The notes: generated by a model not told the origin, from the letters alone. Shown: positions 1 to 12,108, counted from the first letter of the stretch. The stretch is 64,000 nt of DNA from Sweltsa coloradensis (GCA_024449915.1 JAMZAV010000052.1:434001-498000), one strand, 5' to 3'. Program-made: numbers and translations.

Positions 1-59
1 CTTAACAACTTCACGCACACGCACAGCATTAAAGCACAACGACATGCTTTAAAAAATAA

Positions 60-300
60 GTCCCTATCAAATCTCTTCTTTGTTTTTAAAGCAATAAAAC
101 ATTTTGTTAACTATAGTAGGCCTATTAGCCCCTACATACAGAATCAATATTGCAATTGATTCCTACGTTTTACGAAACATTTTCTAGAAACAAATTCAAT
201 ATTGGGTTTGTAATAAAACCGTTTTTAGAAAGCCATTGATCTAACCAATTGTTTTATAAACAATTTAAAAGTTTAACTTGCTTTAAAAAATATTTCCCTA
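60..300. repeat. Imperfect direct repeat, copy 1
   Basis: This block and the one at about 655-860 share the same order of words: a TTTTTAAAGCAAT start, CATTTTGTTAAC, AATATTGCAA, CTAGAAACAAATTCAATATT, an AGAAAGCC block and an AAACAATTTAAAA end. The two copies are diverged by substitutions and small indels and flank a small inverted-repeat element. This is an old local duplication or two copies of one repeat family. No coding potential is seen. Confidence 0.6.
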
Positions 301-320
301 GCAAATACCATCTTTATTTT

Positions 321-524
321 TAATATTAGGTTTGGGATAGGATCCAACAGCTTACCTTCAAGAAAAAATGGTGGCTGCCGAATTTAGACATACAAGTAGC
401 TTACGTATAAAATACAGAAAACACGAGACGTTTCGACACGTGGTCTTGATCACTCGGGAGAATAAGGTAGATAGCCTCACTTCTCAAAAGTAAGCTGTTG
501 GATCCTATCCCACACCTAATATTA
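321..524. mobile_element. 204-bp MITE with 35-bp terminal inverted repeats
   Basis: Positions 321-355 and 490-524 are reverse complements with a single mismatch, starting TAATATTAGG and including GGATAGGATCCAACAGCTTA. The 134-bp middle has no ORF. The shape is that of a nonautonomous DNA transposon. The AT-rich ends make the target duplication ambiguous, so I do not assign a superfamily. Confidence 0.7.
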
Positions 525-654
525 TATACTCCAGCCAATTGGCAATATAAGAGGGCAAATACAGATCTCCGTATCTGTCACCTGATACTGTATCCTACAT
601 GTATTTTGAATGTACTGTATTTCAAATGTCCAAATAAACTAAACTAAAATATAA

Positions 655-860
655 TCATAACAATCTGTTTTTAAAGCAATTGGGTCCGCCAACATTTTGT
701 TAACCATAGTATTATATACAGACTCAATATTGCAAATCGATTTCTCCAGTTTCACTTGTTTCTAGAAACAAATTCAATATTGTGTTTGTAACAATAACCA
801 AGTTTAGAAAGCCGTTGATCCAACAAATTGTTTTAGAAACAATTTAAAAATTTACCTTGC
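655..860. repeat. Imperfect direct repeat, copy 2
   Basis: Second copy of the block at 60-300, in the same orientation, with small gaps. It ends in the same AAACAATTTAAAA word before a CTTGCTTTA stretch. Non-coding. Confidence 0.6.
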
Positions 861-1425
861 TTTACTTTTTACCTGTGCATCAATCCGGACTCCCTGGTAA
901 GTATTCTCTCTTCGATCTCGCAGACGTGCTCGCAGAATCTCTTCAACATAATCTCTTCGTCGACAGAGCCAAGCCCTCTTACACACGCACCCGTGCAGCC
1001 ACACCGGTGGGCCACGTTTAGGAACTATAAAACGCGTGCGACTGTGTTTTCGGAGCTAAGTGCCAATCGGGCGACATGCTTTCCATCACCAACGCCATGG
1101 TCAACTTTGGAAGATGACAAAATAAGCCGATAAAATTTCGGACGAAGGGTGGAACAATTCCATCCATCCCCTCAAAGTTGGCAGTTATGTATTTACTGAA
1201 CTTATTGTAGCCTGTAGTCTTCGAAGATCTCGCAGTGGGTCTCTGAAAATGTGATGGCTTTAAAATGAAAGGAATTCCTCAACTACCTAAACTGCATCCT
1301 CTATCTGGTCAATACACCTGTGACTGTGAGCAACTAGGACTATGTTATATAAGGAAGGATGCATTTTATTTACGGTGTCATCTTTTTCAGTTAGTCATAT
1401 AATATAGGCTATACTATATCAATTC

Positions 1426-1577
1426 TACAATTCAGGCGTAGTCCTCGGCTGCTCGGCTAAGCTAGCCTGTGCGGCCGGAATGTTATGTCTACAATTCAGG
1501 CGTAGTCCTCGGCTGCTCGGCTAAGCTAGCCTGTGCAGCCGGAATATTGTAAGTTTACAATTCAGGCATAGTCCTCT
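1426..1577. repeat. Tandem repeat, about 2.3 copies of a 64-66 bp unit
   Basis: The unit begins TACAATTCAGGCGTAGTCCT at 1426, 1490 and 1556 (the last copy is partial and reads GGCATAG). Units one and two are almost identical; the visible changes include GCGGCC versus GCAGCC. The array runs straight into the inverted-repeat element that starts at 1576. Confidence 0.85.
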
Positions 1578-2333
1578 GGGCCCCGATTCATGTACATTTA
1601 TCCCGGGTATAGGTGGTATAAGGACGGTATAATGCAGGACATGGCAGGATAAGGCCTGGTTAAGTCTGAGCAACTCTCATCCAATCAAAAATTTCCAATG
1701 CAACAACAGACACAACAAATGTTATTTTCCACTGCATTCCACAGCCATGTAAATCAGCAAATTAGCAAATGAACACTGAAAATTTGCACCATCTTTTGTT
1801 TTACATTTTATTTAGTGACAGAAGATTGCGTGAGATCGTTAAAAGAAAAGAAAAGGCGTATTATTGCCGTAAATTTTGAATAGCCTAGGACTATCATACT
1901 ATTTTTTATCTGCATTAGGCTTTTAGTAATCAAAACTAGTTATTTGTGCGGGTTGTGTGTCTAAACAAGGTCGTGCAGGCCTAGGGTTGTCTAGAAGAGG
2001 CCTAGGGCTTGTCAAACGTGTAACGTTAGTATTAATTTTATATATTCCTATAGCCTAATGGAACTTTAGGCCTACACTGTTGTATTATGAATAATTTTCT
2101 ACATCTGGGCCTAGGCCCGGGATGGTTTCTGATTTCTTTTATGAGAGTAATGACAACTTTTCTCGTTTTACACATAGACGCAAAATTTTAAAATGTCCGC
2201 CATCTGTTTACATATTTTCTTATCCCCGTGCGAGGCGGGATAAGTCTTCATGAATTGGATTCGGAGTTATACCGCACTTATACCACCTAAATCTGCTTAT
2301 ACTGGGATAAAAATGTACATGAATCGGGGCCCA
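1576..2333. mobile_element. 758-bp nonautonomous DNA transposon
   Basis: The left end begins CTGGGCCCCGATTCATGTAC and the right end is its reverse complement. The similarity continues inward for about 60 bp, with TATCCC and GGTGGTATAAG blocks on both sides. The interior is AT-rich with no transposase frame. The ends are near identical, so the element moved fairly recently or is conserved. The target duplication is not clear. Confidence 0.75.
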
Positions 2334-4900
2334 GATGATTACACTAGCTTGCAACGGTGATTAACATATTGAATAAGTAGCTCACAGGTGAAGATAATTA
2401 GAAATCTTACGGGTAGGGTAGTGGCGGGGGGAAGGGCGATGTCTTAGCAGAGCTGCACCTGGAAAGGGAACGTTCGTGAACTATGCAACCGTAAACAGGG
2501 ATTACAACAATAAATGTTTTATTTTATCCCTTGACCAATCATCATTTAACACAGGCTATGGCCTTTCCAAATTCTCAAAGGGAAAAAGAATTTAATCTTC
2601 TAGAATAATAAATATGTTAATATTCAAATTTCAAAAACCAAAGTTGAAAAAGAGCAAGTCATATTATGTAATAGTGATCAGATACTCCGCAAATATTTGA
2701 TTCAGGAGAACTTGTGCCTTTGTGACAAAACACACATTATTAAAAAAATTGGGTTAATCAATTAAGTAAAAGGTTGTGTTAACGAGCAAGGAAAGATCAT
2801 AAACACACCATAAGTCCGAGTTGCATAGTTTATGAATGCCCACTGCGCAAGCTTAGAGGGGGTGGAGAGACACAGTCTTCCAAGGTTGCCATGGCGTTCA
2901 AAGAGATCATGACGAACTTCAAGAGGAACAAGCCACTTCATAGACAAAATGGCAACATGCTGCACCAAGATGTCAATATCCTAGCATAGGGACATAGGGA
3001 TAAAAGAAGTAGAAAAAAGGTATCTTAAAATGTATCAGAATAAAAATTAAAAACAAGAAATAATAATAATAATCTACATAATAAAACCCAAACAATAAAA
3101 TAAAATAAAAATCGTAGGTCTATACAAAAAACAAAAGTACTAACAAAAAAATCATAAAACAATGTGGGAATAAAAATTATTATTTGAAGACGAGGTAGCC
3201 TACCGGTACCGGTAGGTCATAATGAAGAACATAAAATAAAAAATTAAATAAAAAAGAACATAAAATTTAATAAAACAATAAAATAGAAAATGGACCTGGA
3301 TTCAAACATAAAAATAAAAAAACAAACAATAATAAAAAAATGATACTTACAAAATAAAAATAAGTACTAGGATAGACCTATCAAAATCATAAAAATAGAA
3401 AGTGATGTGAAATCTTGAAAAATAATATTGTCGGAATCTTTTTAAGTAGAAATTATAAGAAACATGAACCAGATTGTTCCTCTCGGTTGGCCACAAAATC
3501 GTAGACCCCTACCGTTGACTCGAACAGCTCCTCTTTCCCAAGCGCCGACCAGCGACCCGCGTCACACCTACTGTCATCGGTCGGTTGCCTTTGAATGCTT
3601 CTTGTCCAAGGTTGGTCTTCTTGGTAACGACTAAGAAGTCCTTTTCCATTCATGTTCCTTTAAAGACAAAAAAATATATATTAGTAGGGACAAGCAAATA
3701 TAGCAACTTAATCTGATAGTGAAAATATTTCAACTGTCGATATTAATCTCTTAACAGAATCGAATTTGTAGATCACTCCAATGTCATCAATAAATTGGGG
3801 AAAATATATTTTAAATTTTTAAAATAAATTCAAGTTTATTGTGACATTTTGTACATATTAATTAATATTATATTAGGCAACAAACAACAAATTTATAGTG
3901 CAGGGGCCTATGTGTCCTTTCAGCTAGCCCTTTCTTTGCTCACTAACCAGTGATTTGCCACCTGGTAATTGAGCCTTCTCAATCTCACCCACTTACCTAC
4001 CGACGCAACCGTTTCATTACGACCATTAACCATAATTATTAATTACCCGCCAAATCAAATATGAACATTAACCGTAAATTACTCGCAATATCAGCATTTA
4101 GCAGCGTCTCTGTGCTATGTTGTCGAAAATCACCAAAATTAATTCAATACCGGTCAAAACTAGTTCTTTAATTTCTTATGGTATTATATCAATCAATACA
4201 AGCTTAATGATTGCCCTATGATCCTCGATACAATACCGTACCCATCCGTAGGACGGAGGGCTTACGAATTAGATTGGGCCGGTCCACTGGTTTATGAATT
4301 GGGTGATGCCAATGTTTGCCTAGAATGTAAGCATATCACATTAATCATCATCATCACATTAAAGTAAAACATTTTACTCGCTCAGTGGACGGTGGACTAG
4401 CAGGCAGAGCTTGGACTGAGCAGATTCGAGATATGAAGTCTGAACAAACAAACTTGAGAGTTTCGACTCGGCAGCATTCAGGCTTTTTGAAGGCTAGTGC
4501 AGAAACACTTACGTAGCAGTGTAGGCCTACATAATATTAAGTTACGATTACAGTACTAATTAGGGATGCGCAAATGCGTGTTCTTTCCTAAATGTGCACA
4601 CTCTTGGCTGTCAGCGCGTGTACACGTACACTGTGTAATGTTTGCCACTTGCTAAAAAAAAATGGTGTAGGCCAACGATTTTTAAGGAACTGAGTAAAAA
4701 AAATGTTGCAGACGGGAAATCGTTCCAACGAGGAGCACACAAAAAATTGAGTTTTGTGATTTACAGTACGCGATCTATTTTATTAATAAAACACCAGGAC
4801 TTGTTAACCGGGGAATGATAATGATAGTAACACTGATTTTCTGAACAAACACGGTTAAAATAACAATACACAGCACTCACCCGCTGCGCTCGCGTCTGAG
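2334..4900. other. Intergenic, AT-rich, no supported gene
   Basis: This stretch is mainly A/T-rich non-coding DNA. From about 3030 to 3420 it is strongly biased to AAATAAAA-type words. Short minus-strand ORFs near 2770-2980 and 3450-3655 sit next to plausible AG acceptors, but I could not chain them into a gene. There is a perfect 18-bp palindrome at 3199-3216. Confidence 0.5.
3199..3216. repeat. Perfect 18-bp palindrome
   Basis: CCTACCGGTACCGGTAGG reads the same on both strands. It combines the TACCGGTA and CCTA words that recur throughout this window. It is probably a result of local base composition, not a defined site. Confidence 0.6.
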
Positions 4901-5780
4901 CAGGGAATCGAAACCCGAACCGTAAACCGTAAAAAACGTTATTTTTCATGAACCTGAAGCTGAACCCATATTCCTGAATAGTGAATAGTCAAAACCCGAA
5001 CCCGAACCAGAATACCTAGATTTCCAAAACCATAACCTGAACCGTAATAATTCTTTCTATTAGCGGTTTAGGTTCGAAGAAGGAATAAGATCACAATTCC
5101 ATGAAAACCATGGAAGTTCAATAATTTCTTTAAATCCCACAAACTAACTGATACTATTGAAAATGAAATATTCGCAAATTTTGGGTGTGGTCAGATATGC
5201 ATGTGCTATGTTTTGTCCTGTCTGTGAGCTCGGTTAGCTACCTTAATTTGTGTGACTTGCGGGGAGGGTGGGGAAGGATGGCTACTACCCTTCATTCTTT
5301 CTTTTGTGGGATTAACATAAGACTTCTGCCAAGCCTGTGAGTTCACTCTGTTCATCAACAAAGAAACAAACCTTAAATTTCAACTAAATTCCAGCAAAAA
5401 ATGTCAATTATATCTTATTTATAAATTAATCTAGAATAGTGAAACTAAAGTTAAAAATAGGCTTAAAACTTAAAACTATGTAGGCCTACTAAATATCTAA
5501 ACAAACTTAAAACTTAGGCCTACATATCTGTTTTCTGCTTGGGACATAAAATGGATACAAATAAAATATAACAAAATTCAAACAGATCAGTTTCTCAAAA
5601 ACCACTTCTCAAAATCAACTGAGAATGGAAATGAACCTGAACCCGAACCGTAATTGAACCCAAACCTTAATAGGCCTAAATACAAAACCTGAACCTGAAC
5701 CTAACCCGAATTCTCGATTCGATAAAACCTGAACCCGAAACAGAACCAATATTTTAACTATCGCTGAACCTGAACCCCTG
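4901..5780. mobile_element. Nonautonomous hAT element, 880 bp, exact 8-bp target duplication
   Basis: The left end starts CAGGGAATCG and the right end, read inward on the minus strand, starts CAGGGGTTCA, the CAGGG start typical of hAT elements. The flanks 4893-4900 and 5781-5788 are both CGTCTGAG, a perfect 8-bp target-site duplication as expected for hAT. Both ends carry repeated GAACCCGAACC or GAACCTGAACC words, the sort of subterminal repeats that hAT transposases bind. No transposase ORF remains, so it depends on a partner elsewhere. Confidence 0.88.
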
Positions 5781-6500
5781 CGTCTGAGGTGTCGGTGCCG
5801 GTGTCGGGCGCTGTCAAAGACCATCTTTTGTTTGACGAGTCGGAGCTATGAACGGCAAGTTCAGTGGCGCCCCCGCCAGTGATATCAGTGGTGCAGCGAA
5901 AATACTCACTATTGCTTTCCAAAACGTATGTAAATTAACTAAATTTATGTGTTAAACGTTGTAACGTGAATTATATTGGGAAGTGAGTAAAATAAGGTGT
6001 TGTTATTGCGGGAAAGTCATTATTACGGGAAACGTTTAACCAAGTATTAATTAACAATGTAACATTATTGGGATTTTGTCTGGGAATTAATAAAAACGGC
6101 GTTAATTCAGGAAAAACGTTACATTGGGAAACGTTTTATGAAGGTTCCACTGCATACAAAAATGAACAGGCAACTAAAACCAACAAGAAAGATTCTTGAA
6201 TCAAAAAATGTGTAAAAACCGTGTGCCCTAAAGCTAGACTTACTAGTAGTCCTCTTGGTGAAGACACTGACGAAAGATGACTCGAAGTCTGTGGCAACAT
6301 CTCCTTCAACATGACACAGTTGCGTTCGCAATCTCATTCTTCTGCGCAGTGTTCCAACGGTTTTAGTGCCAATGAACATTTTGAAGTAGTTTGCAGTAGG
6401 TATCTGGTATCTGTAAAAAAATAGTAAGAATAAAAAATTGGTGTTTCTTTAGTAGGTAGCAGCATGTAACCTTTTATCATTCAACGATAATGATTTTGTG
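5781..6500. other. Intergenic spacer, nothing firm
   Basis: Unique-looking DNA between two hAT elements. A minus-strand ORF at 6119-6379 begins just after an AG acceptor and contains a GTAAGT donor, but its phase does not fit any neighbouring candidate exon. I leave it uncalled. Confidence 0.4.
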
Positions 6501-6911
6501 TAGGGCTGTGCGAGTACCCGAAATTTCGAGTCGACAGGTTACTCGACTCGAAATAGAGTATTTACGAAATCGAGTCTCAATTTGTGGTGATATAGTTTAA
6601 TGATCGATCGAGCCGCCGTCGCCGTCACGTTATAGGCCTAGGTATAAAGTTTGCCAACAGAAAGCGCTGCAAGTCTTCCGACTTCCTCACAGGAGCACCA
6701 ACAGTACAACATAAACAAAATCAATGAATAAATTGGGTTTAATCTTTAATCTTAATTTGCTGATAAGAATTAAGTACTAAGCGTTTCCTATATATTACAT
6801 CGATCAGAGAATATTCACAATTACGTTCTTTACTTTTTTGTGGAAAATAGGCTCTATGCCTAGGGCCTAACTATAATTTCCGATATCAACAACATCAACA
6901 TGTTTGTAAAT

Positions 6912-7444
6912 AATTGAGGCGTTTTTTTCCAAAAACAACATTTGTTCAAAAAACACATTTTGCAGGAGATAAATTAAACTTCATACCATTCGCAATTAGG
7001 CTAATGTATTAAAATTCTAATTTTTGGTTTTAACTGTGTATCTTTATGATAGTTTTTATTTCCGCTATGACATTTTGTTATAGTATTTCCCAGAAAGCCA
7101 AAAAAGCCAAAAAAAACTTTCAATATAGGTTGATTTTGTGAAATATTTTGAAAAAGTTTTTTTTTTAGTGTTCCAGAAAGCTCTATAGTAGTTCCACATT
7201 GAACATCTGGACAGCTTTTACCTAAATGCACCGCCTTAAATGTAAAAAAAATAAAAATCAATGGACATAAGTTGTTTTTGTAAAAAAAAAATAGTTTTTC
7301 AATCTTTAACGTGTGACATAGGTTGTTTTTGCCAAAACTTTTATGATAGGATTATTCCCAGTGAAAATACGAAGTTTTTGATAGTATGGGTTCGAAATTG
7401 GTAATTCTGGACAAAGGTTGTTTTTGGAAAAAAACGCCTCAATT
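6912..7444. mobile_element. MITE nested in hAT-like element
   Basis: The ends match as inverted repeats beginning AATTGAGGCGTTTTTTTCCA and continuing through AAAACAAC. The AATT at each tip may be a 4-bp duplication or part of the repeat. There are further T-rich blocks inside and no transposase. It lies wholly between the ends of the surrounding hAT-like element, so it is the younger insertion. Confidence 0.7.
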
Positions 7445-7609
7445 TGTTCTTCCGTTAGTATGCCTATCCATTACCATTCCCAGCCTGTAGCTTCAGCTGC
7501 AGTTTTGTCCTTTTTTAGTTGTCATTAATGTGATTTTCTGTTGAGATTTGCACGCCAAATTTGTATTGAACTATTAAAATTTACATCGAGGTAGTAAGTT
7601 TATAAGTCG

Positions 7610-7786
7610 ATGGCAAGCGATCACTCCGACGTAGATGGAGAGTTGGAGGATGCTGCCGGACCAAGATCTAGGCCTGACCATGTGCCCAACCCTGGCCCGT
7701 CGCAATGTTCCATTATTTGGGGATTTTATAAACAAAGTGCAGATAAAAACTCTGCGAACTGCAAATACTGCCAGACCAAAATCTAG
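7610..7786 (+). pseudogene. BED-type zinc finger fragment of a hAT transposase
   Basis: A 58-codon frame from ATG at 7610 to TAG at 7784. The first half is acidic and polar. It then reads SIIWGFYKQSADKNSANCKY followed by CQTKI. The W-x-F/Y start, the spacing to C-x2-C and the basic residues match the first half of a BED finger, a DNA-binding module at the N-terminus of hAT transposases and ZBED proteins. The frame stops right after the second cysteine, so the two distal zinc ligands (His/Cys) are missing and the catalytic domain is absent. This is a dead remnant, or a first exon that lost its partner. The location inside a hAT-type inverted repeat supports the call. Confidence 0.62.
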
Positions 7787-7898
7787 GGCCTACTTAAAAC
7801 TCGGAATCGGACTCGACTCAGATTCAAAATTGAGTAATTTTTTTGGATTCGGAACTGGACTCGACTCGAAATAAAAAATGAAGAATCGCACAACCAAA

Positions 7899-10313
7899 AA
7901 TCGAATAAAGTTAAGCACTGCCGAAAATCCCGGGGTAAATGTTACACTTACCAAATTGATGTGTCATGCCTATTCTTTGTATGCACGTGACATCATAAAC
8001 ATTGTTGGCTGACATATTGCCGTACATCAGGGATTGCCTTCTCAATATAGCGGCCATCTTCCCGTACATGGAAGCATTGTTGAAGACGAACAAATGACTG
8101 GAGATGATTGTGTTTTGTCAAGTGTTCGAGTACGCTGGTATTGTTTCATGACCACACACGTATTCCTAGTGCAGCAACATGCCATCTGGTTCGGACTGGG
8201 GATTAGCAGCTCCAACTGGCGATATGTCTTAGACTTCTAGAATAAAATAAAAACAGATTAATCAGTGGATAACATTTTAATTAATTTTATTTATTTATTT
8301 AATGGCCATCCTATTCAGTAAAAAAACTGATTCACAAAGGAGGACAACGATGAATAATTTTAAAAATATGAATAATTAAAACAAAATCAAATTCAAATTA
8401 ATGATTAATTAAAATTTGCATAATTCATGAATAATTAAAAAAGGGTGCATGGCCTAAACCCTGCCCAGTGCCCAACTACTTACTTAGGTAAAGCATAGGA
8501 ATGGAAATTGGCATTGCAGCAAGCATTACAGGGACCTACCTACCTTGGCCTATGGTTAAATTGCCAGTCACTCAGTAAGTAAAATAAATAAGCAACTGCA
8601 GGCGCTCATGCTTTTGTGATTATAAATGAATATAGTTAGGAATATATTTTACACCAATGGCAATATGGTAACGAAACAAATCGATTCTTATGTGGAACCT
8701 TAGCCTAGGAGGCTAGGCAAGGCATAGGTCTATAAGGCCTGGGTAAGAAGTCAGCAGCTAGTGGTTATTTTAGTTCCAGGATAAGACGCGTTGAAGCTAG
8801 ACAAGTATCAACAGGCCTAGAGACCAGGCCAATATGAATAATTTTCAATGTCAGATTACAGGTAGGCCCTGGCTACATAGTAGTGTTGCAACTCAACGAG
8901 TCAATAAATTAAAATGTCAACTTTTGCATATCACAATGGCATGGCTAGGCTTCACATAGCAGAAATTAAAATAACATCCTACCCTAAGCCTAAAAGGTAC
9001 CGGTATAGAATGATGTAAAATAAACAGCACAGATTTGTAACTTATAACTTCTCCAAGGAAGCTCAAACTAATGTCAGGTACAGTCTGGGAAGAGTGTAGG
9101 CCTAACTACTGCTAGGCTCATGTGGACTTGAATTAATCAATTCTGCAGAAAGTTATAAAATATTTTCAGTCAAGACATAAATCGCTTTATTCCGGGTGGA
9201 AAAGTCGTCCACTGCGAAATTTAAAACACGCGGAAGAGGCAAAATCCGAAACGCAACACATCTCCCCTGTAGTATAGCAACTTGCATGGCGTGGGTGTGT
9301 TGGTGGGCAGCTTCACTCGCAGTGCCGATTGCTCAATCTCGATATTGTACAAATATTGTAGTAAAGTTACGCCGCTCAAGGTCAACACTAGCATCTATTG
9401 AGATGCTCGCCTTCCCACGCCAGTTCAGTATCTATCGCTTTACTTTACTTCGTAGTGCTAGCTTGTTACCTTATCATTTCTCTCCTCTGATATTATGTCT
9501 TCCAAATAAAGCTGAACATTATTTATCTCAAAGCGTAATAAATATAGGAGCATTGAATAACTGTCAATAACCGCAAACGAATAAATGATTCACTTGAACA
9601 CATCACAACAAAAGATGAACAGAAACTTCACTGAACTAAGATTCCCAAGAAGTACAACCTTCTCAAAGACGAGGGTAGCGTCTGTTTACTTGACCTAGCA
9701 ACTTAGCGTGCTCTCACTACAATCGGTCCGGCCAGCCACGCACGGGAATGAGCCGCGCTCGTGGAAGACATCGCTAGTGTGGAGAAACCCTGTTTTGAGC
9801 GACTGGGAACACAAATTAGGAACAAACGGATGCACTCGCAAAAGGTTCACGTTCCGCCTCGTACGCAAGAAAGTAGCCTACCCTATAGGCCTAATTTTGA
9901 TTTGATTACCGTTCAACATATTGATATTTATCAATCGATTACACATGAACGACTACCGATATTCAAATTCATATAAAATAGCAACCCTAAAATAATACAA
10001 CTGAGCTTACAATGGGAATGGTATAAACTGTACAATAAAGGTAAAGAATATGCCAGTCATTTTAGAATAAGACCCTAAAGTCCCCTGGACTATCCTTAGA
10101 TTCAATGCTATAGGTATATGCATTTGGGGCAATCGGAAATGATCTAGGCTACGCCAAAACATCTAAGAACAGTATTAGCTTATAGAGCTGTGTGGTGAAG
10201 ATCGAGCTAGGCCAAAAGACCCGAAGACCCCTAGTCGACTTCTCAAGAAATATACAATGCTTGGGTCTTTCTAGACCCAAGGTCGACCTAGGCATTGATG
10301 GTCCTAGGCATTA
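7899..10313. other. Intergenic, no supported gene
   Basis: Non-coding with many AGGCCTA words (8700-9120) and an AT-rich patch at 8270-8450. The block at 8308-8346 (CCTATTCAG...GGAGGACAAC) matches the 3' stem-loop module of a SINE family also seen near 18370 and 57945. A plus-strand ORF at 9196-9570 shows no recognisable domain. Confidence 0.45.
8280..8350. repeat. SINE 3'-end fragment (second family)
   Basis: TTTATTTATTTAA lies next to CATCCTATTCAGTAAAAAAA, then CTGATT and AAGGAGGACAAC. This is the same arrangement as at 18370-18440 (opposite strand) and 57943-57985. The A/T-rich (TTTA)n side marks the 3' tail of a retroposed element, which here points to the minus strand. Confidence 0.5.
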
Positions 10314-10818
10314 GCCTTGTTTACATGGAGGACTGAGTACGGAGTTGAGTACGGGTTTTTGGTCTCAGTACCTCATGTAAACACATGAAATCAGGTACCG
10401 AGCCGGTTGGGTTCGGTCCGACGAAATGGTGCGACCGAACCGAAATACCGTACTGAGTACTCACATGTAAACAGCTTCCTGAGAGGGAACCGAACTGAAA
10501 AACATGCAGCCTAATTGCAAATGTCAATAAATAAGTTTTAAAATGTTTTATCTATTTTTAACTTCTGTTCGTTGGGCTCCAACTTCAAATGTAGATCATC
10601 CCGCCTAGGCGTAGGCCTTCAATCCTACTCGTATCTACGAAAATGACATGAAAGTAAGGTTATGTAACAGTGATGTTTTGAGCAATCGCCGTAAGATGGC
10701 GTTGATGCTGGACCGAATGTCAGTTCAGTTCTAGTTGGGTACTCGACATGTAAACACTTCAAGGACATTGGAACTACTAAATTTCGTACGGTACTGGACC
10801 CGTCTATGTAAACAAGGC
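10314..10818. mobile_element. 505-bp MITE with TTGTTTACAT ends
   Basis: The termini are GCCTTGTTTACAT and its exact reverse complement. The word CATGTAAACA recurs internally on both strands (near 10375, 10464 and 10748), always next to GAGTAC or GGTACC words, which suggests repeated transposase sites. TA flanks both tips, which would suit a Tc1/mariner-type insertion. A longer near-copy of ATTGATGGTCCTAGGC also flanks both sides (about 10293 and 10820). Confidence 0.7.
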
Positions 10819-12059
10819 TATTGATGGTCCTAGGCCTATTGTGGTTAGGACCTAGTAGGGCTACTTTTTAAATATATATTTCAGAGTGGTTGGTTGAAGC
10901 CAAATATTGACCTTGGTTACGAGACGACAATTAGGCTTTTACTAGCCTAGCTAGGTCCTAGGCCCCTCAAGGTTTAGCCTCTTAAGCAAGCTAGGGCCTA
11001 GGCCTACTTGCCAGCAAGGTGTAGGAGAAAAGACCCCAGCCTAGGTTGCTAGGCCCTATAGGCTTAGGCCCAGCAGCAGGTGGGACCGAGCCTAGGGCTA
11101 TCCTGTGCGAGAGTAGGGATAGCATCCAACAATAATCCAACCCACACATTCAAATTCGTAACATCATAGCCTATGAAAAGGCAGTTAAAATTGTGTTTGG
11201 TGTTCTTAAAGATTTATTTAGGCCTATTCATTAATGCGTTGCTTCTTTTACAATGTTACATAGTTTTGGCAACATGTCTTTTTGTTTAAGACTATGACTT
11301 TCGTAATTACATAGTAAAAAATGAAATGTAGGGACATATTTCGGCAGACATGATTTATTGGAGGCGAGATGCCGGGAAAGATGGTTGACAGTTTACCCAC
11401 CCCTACGCCTACGCCCCTACAATGCCCCTACATTTTTTTTTACAAAGTTTAACTCATTGAAGTCCGTATTATCACCTTTGAATCGTCTCGAATTGCAAGA
11501 ATAACTAAAAGTGATGACCAATAATAATGAACCCGCACGGTAGTCTTTATCATAAACCCTTGGAAACTTACAATTTATTCAGACATTCACCTGTTGTCAT
11601 CTACCCGCTCAACGGTTTCGAGGAAGAAGGCGGAAACAAACACTACACTCAAAAATCAACGGAAAATGTAAGTCAAAAGAGTAATTATACTCAACCATTT
11701 GGTCTTCGTAGACGGTATTTCAGATAAAATACATTAAAAATAATAGTTATATAATTTTTTGGATATAGTAAACGTTATTAAAACTTGGTATATTCTATAA
11801 CAAAGGTTACAAAGATTATAAATTAACATTAAATCATTATCTGGGTAAAGCAGTCGACCACCATGATCGGTGGATCCGACCTATCGATGGTCGACTCGAG
11901 CTCGAAATTTAGGGTGGATATCGATGTTTAATTCAGCGGGCAATTTTGAATTGAATCAAATAATAAAACCAAAATGCTAATGGGATTATGTTCCTTTAGA
12001 TGTTACAATTAAATAAACAAAAAATAGAGTGAAATTACTCTACCCATACATATTATTTA

Positions 12060-12060
<1 letters not shown>
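10819..12060. other. Intergenic, AGGCCTA-rich then AT-rich
   Basis: 10830-11110 is packed with CCTAGG and GGCCTA words. The rest shows no gene. The ORF at 11527-11727 has no recognisable domain. At 11853-11923 several six-base palindromes cluster by what is probably chance. Confidence 0.45.

Positions 12061-12108
<48 letters not shown>

Larger units (their letters stand above)
6501..7898. mobile_element. hAT-like element with BED-finger fragment and nested MITE
   Basis: The left end reads TAGGGCTGTGCGAGTACC. The right end, on the minus strand, reads TTTGGTTGTGCGATTC, so the core GNTGTGCGA is shared. Both subterminal regions are full of GACTCGA and CTCGAAAT words. An internal ORF at 7610-7786 looks like the N-terminal BED zinc finger of a hAT transposase. 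A separate inverted-repeat element at 6912-7444 sits inside. I cannot find a matching 8-bp duplication, so the exact ends are approximate. Confidence 0.65.

Noticed and set aside
2762..3653. Minus-strand ORFs at 2762-2968 and 3453-3653 beginning after AG acceptors
   Set aside because: No recognisable domain and no consistent chain with the candidates at 6-8 kb. They could be real exons of a lineage-specific gene but the sequence alone does not support that.
6119..8093. Minus-strand ORFs at 6119-6379 and 7911-8093 with splice-like AG acceptor or GTAAGT donor, possibly exons of an unknown gene
   Set aside because: The phases do not agree when joined (the second would hit a stop at once), no protein family is recognised, and transposons lie between them.
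9196..9570. 124-codon plus-strand ORF
   Set aside because: No domain, no splice context, and composition like the surrounding non-coding DNA.
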